From: Synchiropus splendidus
Taxonomy: Eukaryota > Chordata > Actinopteri > Syngnathiformes > Callionymidae
Assembly: GCF_027744825.2 (NCBI RefSeq)
Contig: NC_071335.1
Coordinates: forward strand, 15,194,501-15,258,500
DNA length: 64,000 nucleotides
Reading direction: 5' to 3'
The notes below the pieces were generated by a model. That model was given only the letters and a program-made list of their open reading frames with translations, did not search any database and was not told the DNA's origin. Numbering within the stretch: the first letter of the stretch is position 1; each line of letters begins with the position of its first letter. Of this stretch, positions 11,101-25,000 are shown one piece after another. The translations under genes were made by a program, and so were the position numbers.

Positions 11101-13000
11101 TCCTTGGGGCAGCAGGCTAGCTCGTCCAGCTCGGGCAGGTCTGGTTCAATTATGGAATCCTCTTCTCCCCCCACTTCATCCACGGTGACCAGTTCCTCCA
11201 TGTTTTTAGGATACCAACATTCTTCATCTGTGTTCTCTCCACTGTCCTGCTCCTTCTCCTGGTGGGTTTAAAATTTGACAATATAAAAATGGTTCTATCC
11301 GCCCTGTTGATACTCATTTTCATGTTTTCACTTACCACAACTTTTTGCTTAGCAGAGTCACTCATCCCACTTATCTTATTGTTCTTATGAGGCGAAGTGG
11401 ATTTCTCTTTTGACTGTCGATCCTGAAAGAAAACTTGCTTAGCAACTAAACATGGATATAAACACCAGCATGAAGATAGAGGATTTGTCACTCACATTCT
11501 TTCCAGTGTCATGCTTCTCTGAGGGGCTGAGCTTCCTGCCTGATCTTTTGCTTCGACTTCTGCTGGGCGAGCTCTTCTCTTCAGGCGACAGGCCAAGGTT
11601 CTCATCAGTCGTCTCAAACTGCCTGGACCTGGAGCTGTGGTGGTCATCCTTCCTGCGTGACTTGCTGTCATGTCTCTGGTAGGACTGCCTGCTTGGCTTG
11701 TCTGACTTGTACATCGGTTCCTTCAATGGGAAACCATCATCCATTCTCCTGTATGAGTAATCCTGAGGGCTGCTTCGTGGATACCAGTCTCTGTTCCCTC
11801 TCACCCCGTCATCTCCCCCACGTTCATCAGCAGTTCTTGTAAACTCAGAGTACGCCTTCCTACGTTCACTCGCTCGTCCGTTCGGCCGATCATCATCCAC
11901 ACCGCTGCCGTTCCTCCAGGGCTCAACCCTCTCCTTGTCCTCATCTGCCCGTCTCATGTGCACAGATCGATCCCAGGAGTTTCTGCCAGGGCCTGTACCA
12001 TTGCTGCATCTTTCCTGACCCCTGGGTGGCACCCCCTGAGGGCTGTGCACGGAACTACATGAGGTAAAACTGGGGCTATGTGAATGAGGACTCAAGGAGC
12101 GGCAAACTGGGCTTCGGGAACGAGCTCTTTCTGGCATGTAGCTGGAGAAAGAACACACGAGAGTTACATCACGACCTTTAAAGAAACACACTTCACATCC
12201 AAGGGAAGAACAACTTAACACCCACTGATTCAGTCTTTGCTGACCCTCAAGTGGTGTGACATCTTACCTGGTTTAAATGTCGAACAGGTTTACTCCAAAA
12301 GGGCAAGCATACCCACAGCGGTTTGAGTGTATCACAGCACAAATGAGACCACAATTTGTGCTTAACCAGAGAGGGCAGCAAAACACCGCAGATCAGCCTG
12401 GTGTTAAGTTACTCTTATGAGTCACTTCCCATTGTGGAGCTATTAAATTTGTCTTACTGCTCAAGTTCTTGCATTTCCTCTCTATCCCGCTGGGAGGCAA
12501 TGTCCTGTATAATGGTCTGAACATCCTTTCCTGGTTTCTAGAGGAGAGAAATTCAAGTTTTTTGGATGAAAGAGTAAAAGAAAACCAGACTCTCTCTCTC
12601 TCTTTTCTGTCTCCACCTTACCTTCAGCTGCAGCTCTTTGTACCTTTTAGACATTCGGATCAGAAGTTTCTGATTGTTTATCATGGCTGGGGTGAGTTGG
12701 TAGTACTGAACCATGGCCTGCGCTGCTTCAACGTAGGACAGCTCCAGGAACGCCTATTGGAAATACAGAGTTAACGAAACCACTGGTCACGTCAAGCTCA
12801 ACAATATGGCTAAATTAATTATCATTATTATGAATTACTAAACATCACAGTGCTGATTTAAACAGATTTACATAAACTCATCTGAAGTAGGCCTTTCAAA
12901 TAGAGTTGAGAGATTTTCAAGATCTCTAAATAATAATATGGGAATGGATCTTAGATGGATTTAGACCCACAACATGCACAGTTTGACAATCCAAAGCATC

Positions 13001-13033
<33 letters not shown>

Positions 13034-16000
13034 ACTGATTTCTTGGGAGTCAGAGAGACATGGAAGCTCTTATAGAGCTGTCCTATTTCTCTCTATTTGA
13101 TTCAGCTATATGGCCTTGTGAAACATCACATTCTATATATGTGACAGTTGAATCCCAACCAAAGATGTTCAGCCATTAAGAAGCAAATCCATATGAAAAG
13201 TATGGCCTGGCTTCCACTGTAAACTCTTGAGACCCTCCCTTGTTTTGTATTTCACTTTCCTTATTTTGCTAGCCCTTTCAGGTTTTAAAAATAATATTTT
13301 CCCATCATAATTTTCTGCAACACCTAACTAGACACGAGTAAAAGGCTCTAGAAAAAAATGTTTGACAACAGTTTTGTATAGTTGTTTATGTGTATGGGAA
13401 ATAACAGCCACTGTGCTCTACCTGATGCGTGGATCGCATTAGGATGTATTTGGTGACTTTTCCAAAAGGGAGTCCCAAGTTAATGACATCGTTTTCCGTA
13501 CAGCTTCCTTCAGGGAGGTTGCAGATGTGAACGACCCGCCCTGCTGTAGCTTTTCTGGGTGGAAATACCTGTTGGAATACAATAAAATAAACAGTATAAC
13601 AAACATAAAGACAGACATTCACGCAACACATGAACATACTGTGACTGTGTTTATACTGGATACCATGAAGAACACAACCAGCTGATGAGTATCACTTATG
13701 ACTATGGTTATAAAAATAGAAACATCAGTCTTGTTATTAATGTGAAGCGTTTTATCAATTTGGCCAGAAGTCAGAGTAGGAGACTTGTCTGCAGGACATC
13801 AGTGTGACACCACCACACATAGCTCTTGCTGGCTATTAATAGCAGCCTGGCAGCGGTGCACTGGTGATCATGAAAGTTTCTTTTTCGGATTTGCAGACTT
13901 GTTAACTGGCAACCCACAGACACGAGTGACGCTTTACCCAGGTCCCAGTGAAGTACTGAGTGCACAGTGTTGTATTTAGAAATAAGGTCGAGTGGGCTCA
14001 TTTTTCAACATACAAGAAAGACTCTCCTTTACTTTTATACTGGATTAGTTTAAATTTCTAGTTGCTGATATCTTGAGTTGTCCTTAGTTTTTTTATCACT
14101 ACGGATTTTTTGTATTTTTGTTTGTTAGCGGTTTATGTTTTGTTGTGTCTCCTTTTGTGTGTGTTTTTTTGTGGGGATCATTTTGTTAATATGTTTTGTT
14201 TTATTTTAGGGGAGAAAAATGTAAGATTTTTTTTCCCATTTGTATATTGCTCTCGTATATGTTGAATAAAAAAAAGTGAGAAAAAAAAGAAATAAGGTTG
14301 AGGTGCTAGGAGTCCAGTAAGGAGCCAGTCACCCCAGATGAGAGAGTGAAGAGAGGCGTCCATCTGGTCCCAGCTTTGCCTCAAGGTCCTTCTTTAGCTA
14401 AGAAACCGGCTGGAAGATTCATATAGTGCCAGAACTGGCCCCTTATCATGTCGGGTGACTGCTATTGGCCCCTATTTTGTTCTTGTTTTTTTTTACAGTA
14501 TTTTATTTTTATGAAGATCAGAGTTCACTTATAAGATGGCAAAGTGCGAACCTCCTGAACTCCTGAAGAAGGAGAACCTGCATAATCAAAGGAATACGAA
14601 CATCCATGAGGAGTAATGACTGTCTGGACAAAACAGTGCATCAACATGATCAAAATCACAAATGAATTCACTCATATTTTTCAAGTTATCAGCAGTTGTG
14701 CGCTGGCTGTCTCTAACAATCTTCACTTAAGTTCACTTGAAGGACTCTGGAAATAAAAATGGACTGGATTAACTGTCTGGGAAAAGACAACAAATAAGAA
14801 TATTTATACTTCTCCCTTCCATTATAATTGTTGCTGTACATCTGACGTGAGAATGAAATAAACTGATTTTACGAATTAGGATAGTGAGGTATGTGCATAA
14901 ATGTGTTGGAAAAACAGGGAACAAGCCCCTGCTTTAAGTGCCATGATTTCAACTCAAGTGCAGAAGAATTCTCATATTATTGTATTACAAGTCATGCATT
15001 CAGTGTCTGTCCTCTTTAAGTCTTTGAGACAGATAAGCTTGACAGACAGTTCCATGTGTGCCACTGACTACAGCCCAAGTTGATCTTGACCCAGCAGGCA
15101 ACGTCTTTGTTTTATTAATCAGTAACTTCCTTATAAACCGCAACGCTAACATTCACAGCCAGGCTAGTAGCTGTAAAGTTGCTACAGTAGTACGCTGTAA
15201 TCCATTTGTACGTACTAATGGCGTAAAAGATCAATATTGATTAAACCTGACGGAAACCTCATATCTTGACAGAGCATCCCGGAATATTTGTTGCGACAGC
15301 TAAATGGTTTCTGGCAGGCAAACCGAAATAAACAGCCACAGACGCAGAAGTGATAATTCTATCTAACAGCATGATGCCACTGCATGTGCCACCACCAGAA
15401 TATATGAAGGTCAATCCAGGTTGGGCTCAATAAACAGATCCAAGAATAGGCTGTTTATGTTCTTGGAGTATCAGGCAGAACAGAATTGTTTGCTTGTCAC
15501 TCCCCTCACTCACTGCTGTCTGACCTGTGAATTGTCTTCTATTTCTAACACACTTTGCACGAGGCTTGATGTGCGGCAACTGAAAAGAAAAGAGCATGTC
15601 TTGCTCCTAAAAAAATGCCCATATGTTCAAAGCGTACACATGAAGAACTGAGTACCGAGCATCCACAAGTCTGCAGCCATGCTGTTGAGACTGCACAATA
15701 CACAAATATATTCCAGATTATTTCTTTAAGTCCCTGAAAAGAACTATGGACTCTGACTCCATTCAGCATGACACATCTAAAGCATGCAGGGTTTGATGGT
15801 ACTGAACCAAGACTGATGACTAGGAGATGGAGTTGAAAGAAACTTCGAAGAGTCCCTAAACAGGAAGCGCCAAACAGCAATTCAGTAGCAGTGTCAGTGA
15901 ATCAAAAGCAGGGGTGTGAACACGGACACATCAGGTCAAGACACAAACAAAAGGAGCCAAAAGACTGGTCCCTGCATTCATAAGCTGTTTCCAGAAGGGA

Positions 16001-19000
16001 TCAAAGAGTGTGCATTTGTTACCAAGTAGGTGCAAGTTAGCACCTCGCCGGAGCCTTCACTGCCACGTTTTTGACTTTCCCATCTCCCTTTACACGGCCG
16101 GCATAAGCTGGGTTCAGATTTATGAGGTTGCAACGTGTTCTGATAAACGACGTTTCAACATGTGTGAATTGAAAGAGCGATGTCACTACAAAGTTGTAAA
16201 TGACGCAGAAACCACTTTGTTTGTTACATAGAGTTATAACATGACTGACGGCTAAACACAGCAGCGTAAAACTCTCAATAATCACATTTGTAGTCACAGA
16301 GACTCTGGATCAGTGTTGGTTCTCTTAGATAAGTAGTCAAAATCTGTTTTCTCATGTGGGTGTCCATAAATCAGACCAACACATGCAGCTCTGTTGCCTT
16401 GGAAAAAATGCTGCCTGCCGCACTACATTCTTCCAAAAAAAAGTCTCACAACAGCAGCAACAGATGTTGATCTCACTAGATGCATTCACACAACATCTCA
16501 GCTGGTCCTATCATTGACTGGCAGGCAACAAAGCAGGCTCACTGACCTTCATAAAGACCAATACATGATTTTGACTTACAGAAGAACTTTTTCCAAATTT
16601 CAGTTGGGTTTCTTGTAGGTGTCATCATTGTTCAATTACAACTGGGAGCCTCTTGTATACCATTTATATATGAAACAAAAAGTTCCACTGCCTCTCTGCA
16701 TTCAAAGAAGTGGTGGCATTGTGCCACATGTTCAGTTCAGACGAAAGCTTCATACACCAGTTCACTAGCTGCACTGGTATCAAGTGGTTAACTGGAAAAG
16801 AAATATTTCAAACCACACTTTCTTGTTTTCACTGACACGCTATAGACTCACACCTCCAAAGAACGTGTCTGTTTATTTGTACAAAGCAGGATCCATGTTG
16901 GTGGATCCAGGGAGATGGCAAGTCTGGTTTCACAGTCTCCCTCTACGTTCCTAAACAGATACTCACACTCAGATCATTTTACCAGCCTCTAACCAGTCTG
17001 AAATTTTAGACTGCTGTAGTCTCGGCCTCCGTTATACTGGTCCTTATGTTAGTGCTTCTGACGGCATTAAGCAATAATCTGGTGTTTATATGTGAGGGCT
17101 GTTTTCTCACCGAGCTACCGTGAAACTGTCTACCGTTTTGTTGGGCATTATTGACACCATTCTCTGAAATAATGGCAAGTACATACTATTCGTCCCACAT
17201 TTCAATTGAAGTCCTCTTAGACATTCACTGGAACTGTAATAAAATTCTATTACTTCCTTGTTTGATGTAATGCAGTCATATTAGATTCTCTGTTCATTTG
17301 GCTGGAAATACTCCTTAACTGGTTGTCAACACTTGTGCAACGTAATATCACTCGCAAGAAAAAAACATTACACGTCCGTGTGAGTGAGCGTGATCTTTGG
17401 CCAACTGACGGCATCTAAACTGTAGTAAAAAATCCCACACCTGTTATGCTTCAACAGGCGTGTCTGGTAAATAAATAACATTAAGCTGACGTAAACAAAG
17501 ATTGAAATGAAATGAGTTTAGACTTTAATAAAAACTAAGCGAGGCGGTGCCATATAACACCCCCGGCACACAGGCACTTACAGTAGTAGCACCTAGTTGT
17601 GCTGAATAAAGCAGTGATTTTCAGAAACATAGTGCTGCGGCAGCACGTCTGGAGCTGTACAGAAACTGTTGAAAGCTGGTGCAGCACAAGCTTTCCTTAG
17701 CTTTGCAGGGGCTAATTCCATTTCACCTCCCTCATCATTAACACTATGCTACTTTCCCAGACACTTGTCGTAGCTTGGGAGGTCCATCAGCAGCTGCTGT
17801 TTTTCAAACTCCAGTCAGCAACCAACAAATTTGGTCAGGTATTCCAACCGAGGCAGCAGTTCAAGTAGCAAACCCCCCATTGAATGAAAAGGAACTAAAT
17901 GAATGAGCTGCCATACCGCAATACTTCACTATTACTGACTATTTAACAGATAATAATAAGGATGTTTATATATTCAGATAGATGCTGAGTCTATTGTACC
18001 TCGAAATGCGTAACTCAAAAACAATGTTAGCCTGACCTTTGACTCTGGCTGGTGTGCTGCAAATCCTGTGTTTGACAGTGGATATGTGTTCATGGCTGCT
18101 GCTGGCAAATATGCAGCGCTGGCTCCTGAGGATGCATCTGTGAAGGCAGACCGTTGACGACTAACGTTAAAGAGTCAATAGCTCTGAAGAAAAACACTCG
18201 AGTCATTAGCACAGCATTGGTCAAACTGCCAACTGCGTGGCAACATAATCTTTACAGATGCAGAGAAGTTCAAACATGCCAGGAGTAAATCAAATTATGA
18301 CAAAATAACTAATGAATTTATTTATGACATTGAATTATTGATTGAGACATTAAATATCAATAATAGATAAAAAATACATAAACAATTACTAATAATTCAG
18401 CTAAAACAAATTCAGCATATTATATGAAAAACCGATGAATTTTTCCTACCTTGACTTGACAGAGTGACTTGACTTGCAGCAGAGTAGATCATGGAGTTAG
18501 TTCCGCCCGTGCAGTGACTGACATCGGAGGTCCGGCCAACTGTGAAGTGAGTAGCTCCGGCTGATGACACCGACGAGCTGCAACAATCACAGAAGTCTGA
18601 TTTTAGCTGCAGCTCACTTCAATATCTTGTGACAGAGATTATATTCATACAAGCCAGCTGTATATAGAGCAAGTGAAAAGCAAGATAAACTTCTTTCAAC
18701 CACTTTAACAGGCTACCGATTAACGGCGTATTCTGGTGAGCGCATCATACCACATATAATGCAAGGGCAGGAAGATATGGGTCATCGCAAATGTAAATAA
18801 CACACTGTCTTGACAAGAAAGCAGCTCTTTAAGATCCTTGAAACCATTTGATGATTTCAGCAGCAAAGAAACTAGCATCATGGTGGAAATCCGGACCTCC
18901 CATGATGAAAGAACGCTGAGATAGAATTACAGGTGCATGACAGAAGTGGAAAACACATTTGTCAAAGCAGAAATGACCTACTAAAAAGTCTGCCTCTGAT

Positions 19001-22000
19001 AACCCGCTTAGCTTTTTCACATTACTGTAAGGGAAAAGAACTACTTCACTGAATGACGGGTGCATGGAGAGCAACCGCTTCAGGAAGCTAAACCAAAGCT
19101 CACACACAATTATAATGTCAAATGCACTCTACGGATTTTTCAGTCCGTGCACAAAGCACAGCCCACCTCAGTTTTAATGACTTCTTGAAGATGTGGCGAA
19201 AAAGCAATGTGAGAATCTCACCTTTCGCTCGTGTACAGGAGCTGGTTCTGAAGGTGAAGCTTTCCCTTCACATGCTGGTCCCAATCCTAAAAACAAAAAT
19301 CTAAATGACTGCAGTTCAGGTTGGTGTGAATTATTTGAACTTGTTATTCACCTTGAGGTTGTAAACTTTTTTGTCACAGATGCTACATTGGTGTGGGAGT
19401 TGAGTGGGGATGACCGCATGGTAGTCGTTGACTTGGTGAGGCAGAAGCGTCTTACTACCTGAACACATGGTTTCTTCACCTCCATGTATGGGCTGGTAGC
19501 TGCTAAAACCGGGTCTGCTGATTGAGCTAAAAGAAGGAACCCCACCCTTGGGATTAAACTTGAGGTCAGAGGTTGGTTCCTCTGGGTTATACAAATCAGC
19601 TCTGGGCCGCAAAGGCTGTCCAGCTGCCTTCCACACAGATGCTGCTTCAGGCACCATGTCCATCGCTCCAGACTGAGCAGGTTCTTTCCACTGCTCGGCT
19701 TGTGCCACTGAGTTGTAGAGATTTGTGTTCTGCTCACCGACACGGAAACCAGTCTGCGGTCTGGTAAAGTCTTGGCCGTAGAAATCTTGTTTAAATCCCA
19801 CACTGTTCAAGTGTTTTGCCTGATTGTTAGACGCTGAGAGGAGTCCATCCTTTGCAGCCGGAGCTTCATACTGGAGGCGCCGGTCTGTGTCAGAGTTGTA
19901 AGTCAGCCCTGATTTTTTGGGAAAATCTGCTACCTGTTGACTGACTTGTGTCCCTCCACCATTGTGGTTCAGTCTGACGTTCCCAGGGCTTTGGTTAAAT
20001 CCTCCAGATCCCAAGGCTCCTAAAGCTGAATTCGAAGAGGGAAACCCCAGCACTCCAGTTGGGAGGGCACCTTGATGGTTCCCAAGCATTGTGGAAGTCC
20101 GGAGGTGATTGAACAGCGGCTGAGACATGGCCACATTGGAGAGAACCTGATTGAGAACGTTGGCAGCGGCTGCAGTGTTGCCCCCCTGCGCCAGTTTAAG
20201 GCGATGGAGTGTAAGTTGTGCCTGGAGTTGAGCAAGCTGGAGGCTGGCGGGAGTCAGAAGTAGCTGCTGGTTCTGCTGCTGAGGCCCCAACGGAACACCA
20301 GCGGACAGCTGGCCACCAACCTGGAGCCCCTTTTTATTGATGCCGTCAGATGGGAGCCCACTGAATTGGAAGGAAAGGAGAGAGGGAAACCGATCAGTAA
20401 TCTAATACACTATATATTCTGCTGAAAGAGATAATGATGAGCATTGAAAACTGCACAGATCAAAAGTACTCTAGTATTTCAACACAACCTTGTTCGAGTA
20501 CATACGTTTGACCTACAACTATTGTGTTTAGTATATTTGCAGATTAAATGATCACGACAATAGTTAGTTATCAGCATACATGTTTAGATTTACATAGTTG
20601 GATTACTGCTGTGAGAGATTACTAACATATTGGGAGAAGAATGTGGCGGCTGCGTCTTTTTTGTGAACAGGTGTTGAGGCATAATTCAAAAATTGTCAAG
20701 GAAGAATTAATGTATGTGAGGCAGCTGTTGGGAATTATGTTCTTCCCATTAAGTATGACATCATTCATGTGACTCCATTATTCTAGCAAAGGGTTTAACT
20801 TGTGGATGTAAAGAGGACAGAGCCATAACTCCAGCAAAGGCAGGTATTCTGTAGATAAGCTTTATCTTCGTCACTGAATTATTACTTGTCAGCTTACACG
20901 ATGTACATGGAACAGGACGTACATGCTTTCATTAAATATATCTTGTCTGGTTCAAGTATCAAGCGGTTAGCAGCGTAAGCGCTCTTTCCAAAGGTTCTGC
21001 TTTGCTGAGGATCAGCTCCTGTAACCAACAGGGTGTCGCAGTGCTGTAACCTCATTTGACTGGCCAATCCTTTCAATTTCTGATGAATGCTCTCACATGC
21101 CATCTAAACTTAGTCCAACTCAACTATTCATCATATCAACTATGTGAAGCACCTGACAGCGCCCTATCGTGCCACAGCTCCCGCTTGCTAACTGCAAAAT
21201 GATTTGCCAATTAGACTGGACCAACAGACCCAGTGGCTGTCTGTCGACAGTGTTATGTTTAAAGGGTCTTTAGCGCTCATGTGTGCAGGGCTGAGAATGA
21301 CTTCTAACGTCTTCGTTCCTGAATGATTTAGGTTGCAACATTTATGCACTAAAATCCTGTGTCAAATGGTCACTCCCTTGTTCAACGCTGCTGGCTCTCA
21401 GAAAGGTGCGTTGCCTTGCTAAGAGAGTGTCACATCAAGTAGTATAACACCAATTTCAACTAGGGATGGCTTGCTAAGGACATTCTGGCTTGTGTTAAAT
21501 GGGAATTAATAGCAAAGCTTTCAGTTCTATTGCAACCTCCGCTAGAACCTAAGAGGTAAAGTTCTTAAGACCCAAGCCTCTCTTGAGTTTTGATTTTTTC
21601 AATGTAAGATAGGAATTGCAAAGAAGGAGTCAAGTAGTTTTGGCAAAGAAAAATGTCCTTTGTGGACAATTATTATTCATAATGCTGTTATCAAGAATAA
21701 TTCTTAATATATGCCAGATTTCCAAGTCACATGAAGTTGGACAGTTAATTATAAATATTGTATGCACAAAAGATTAATTGTCAAAACTTGAACAGAAAAT
21801 TCTATCCTTGTCTGTTTTCATTCAGGAGTTGGTGCCCGAGTGTCTTTGTATGTGTTTGCGTTCCTTCCTTGTTTTTTTCTCACTGAAACGGCTCTGATGT
21901 TGTTGCATCACAACAAGCTGATGTCCCTAAATGTGGCGAGTTGATCAACATTAAAAACATATTATGGCAGGGTAAGACAAAAATGTAATCTGCACATATG

Positions 22001-25000
22001 TGGACACGGGGACCGAAGAGGTTAATATGAGCCCAAGCTTATCTAAACGTCCTTCTTTGTGGCTTCATTATTTTTATGAGCAACATAACGCTTCTCTTAA
22101 GTGCCCCATGATGTCCATATGAATCAACACCCAACATTTCCTATTAAGTCAAGAGCATTCCAACAAACAACAAATTTCAACATTCAACTTTTTTTTTCTT
22201 TTGGGCAGAACCACAACTTTGTTATCTGACTCAATCTGCTACATTTTTTAACGCAGCATTTTTTCTACAAAACATACAATTACTGACATAAAAAAATGCA
22301 AAGCAAATGGTAGCAAGAAGAGTAGTGTAGTTTTGAGAACAAAGAAAAAGTTTTGATGAGCCAGAAATAGACTGTGACTGTAGATTGTGGACACTTTAGC
22401 TGAGGAAACATGTTAACTATTAAACCAATTACAAGCTTGTTTAGAGTTAATGGTCTGTAATAATTTTTTAACCTTCGGTGACCATTCCAGTGCAAACTGT
22501 AGACAACATTAAGTAGTGTTTGGTAATATATGTTCCCTAATCTGATGTGTAGCCATGCCACTTAAAGCTAGATCATGTGGAGTTGAGTTTTGTTGTGTTT
22601 CTTTGTTCACAACGTTAAAAAGCCTCTAAATTTCACACGTCTCCATAAACAAGGTAAGGAAAGTGAAAAACAGCTCCAGCAGTAAGTGACAGCTGTGGCT
22701 AAAATATTGAGCGCCATTCTCAGTAATCAGGTTTCACTCCATGTATTTTGAGTTTTTCAGCAAAGGACAAGAATACATGCAACTTATTTCATCCACTGTG
22801 CAAAGAAACAAATGTAATTGTATAAGCAATCCTTTATATATTACTCTTGCATTTTCAATGAAAGGATTCAAGTCTTTCCTGTTTTAGATAACATTAATTT
22901 AGACTTAAACACAATCACTGAGACGTGCAGGTCGGATCAGAGCCGATCCTTCTCATTATTTATTTTAAAGTTGATTCTGAAAACACTCGTACAGTTGCCA
23001 GTCATTTTTGTATAATATTTGCATTGTGCTGTGGGTGGAAGAAGCGCTGGACACATGCAAATGCATTGGGAATAAATGGAATTAAAGGGATTAAGGGTTC
23101 CTCCTGCATATCAGTTTTTCGTTTCAGTTCACTGGACAACGGTTGACCATGAGCTAGAGCAATTTTTTTGGTTTAAAATAATATCTTTATTCAACTGAAA
23201 TGGATCGTGCAAAACATGAAGGACACATTTTTATCTCATCTATAAAAGAACATGAGAAAAATATGTTGACATGATGAGTAAGTAATGCCCAATATCTGCG
23301 CAAAGACCAAATCAAAGTGTTTGACTTTGGACAATTGTCGAACAGCAGCATGCATGCAGATGGGTAGATATACACTTTCACCATCCCAGCTCATGACTCA
23401 AAGCTATAAATACAGGAGTCGCCCTCTCCCATCACCTCGGTGTTCTGACCTGACTGACTAATAAGGGCTCAGCAACACTTCAGATCTTCCTGTAAGGACA
23501 CACGTTCTATTGTGTGTGTTAACAGCAAACAGGTGTTGACATGAAGTCACATTAAGAGTGTTTGTGACCACGTGTCACTCTAATGACTCCTGGTGAGTGT
23601 AGAGTACATTCAGATATTTTTAAATTAGAATTATTATTTTGACAGTGAATTGAAATTAAGCAGTAATTGTCATGAACTAACCTTTTTCGCAACGCAAGCT
23701 ACACTAACTACAATTCAAATTCCGCAACAGCAATTCATCTGTAGCAACCACGGAACATTTCACAAATACATCAAAAAACATCCACTCCGTGTCAGTTCCC
23801 AGGGTTAAAAACCGGCAGCGCGCCATGACAAAACCGACTTATGGTAGACGCTAATATCAAGATTCTACAGTCTGGTGGCAACAAATGAGTTTTCCGTGTG
23901 ACCCGACCCGCTAGCATCAGTTTAGCACACACTTCTGCAGTAGCAAAATACATATTATGGATGATAAATGATATTCCCCCAAGTCACTTATCACATGACT
24001 GATTATTCACAATAATGAACAATGGTGAAACAAGAAAGACACAAAATCAAACACAATAACATGTTCATTATTTTTTAAAGCACTACAATGGTGACCTCTG
24101 CTATAAAATACAAATATAAATTTATTTCTGCTTTAGCAGTGGCCATATGCACGCGATTGTCAGTGAAATTAGAAATAAAACAAAAGAAGTTTACTGCCAA
24201 CAGCTATTACGTATTTCTGCCCTGGGATAACAGCTTTATCTACCACTAGTTTAACATGGCATGTAAAATGTGTGTACAATAGTTTTTAGCCACCAAGTAC
24301 TGTGAACATTGTAACATCTAATATGAAAAACAAAGTTGCATTTTTGTCTATCAGAAAATACACAAATGCTCTAAATGAGCAAGAGTGAAACAAATATTAA
24401 AATGCTAAAATAAAAATAAATGATAAGTAGCAAAAAGATCAAGTTTAAGGCAGTATATAAAAGACTCAAGTGAAGTGTAGCTTTCATCTGAAAGAACTAA
24501 GTATTTAGCAAATAATGCAAATGCTTATTAGAATTTCATTTTACTCAAAACAATGGGTAAGGGATTGAAGCGCTAACGCTCTTCAAACGAGGCAAAATCA
24601 CTTAATGTTTTTATATACTTTATTTATATACTATGTTTTTTATTTATATGAACAATTTTTCAAACATTTGTAACAACCGGTAGTTACTCACCGTTTGTTA
24701 AATTTCTCAAACTCTGAAGAAGTGAATAATAGAAATAGTTATATAAAAACATACTATTGATATATTGAATTACATTATCGCAATATTAACGGAGATGCAA
24801 TCGCAACAACTACATTTCTGCGATTTTATTTACACAGCTAAGAATCTATTTACAGGCAGAACCAGCTGAACAGTGTTTCACCACCTTTTTTTAGCATTGA
24901 TTCCCAACACATTATATTATACAGTATGTTACTTAACGTTTATTAAAACATTAAAACAACTACCATAAATGTTTACATGTTCACCAAACAAAACAAGTCT

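Noticed and set aside
10826..11271. Several alternative-frame open readings over RBM20 exon 11
   Set aside because: Shadows of the RBM20 coding frame; the RBM20 frame alone matches the [10 protein letters not shown] region and joins neighbouring exons in phase.
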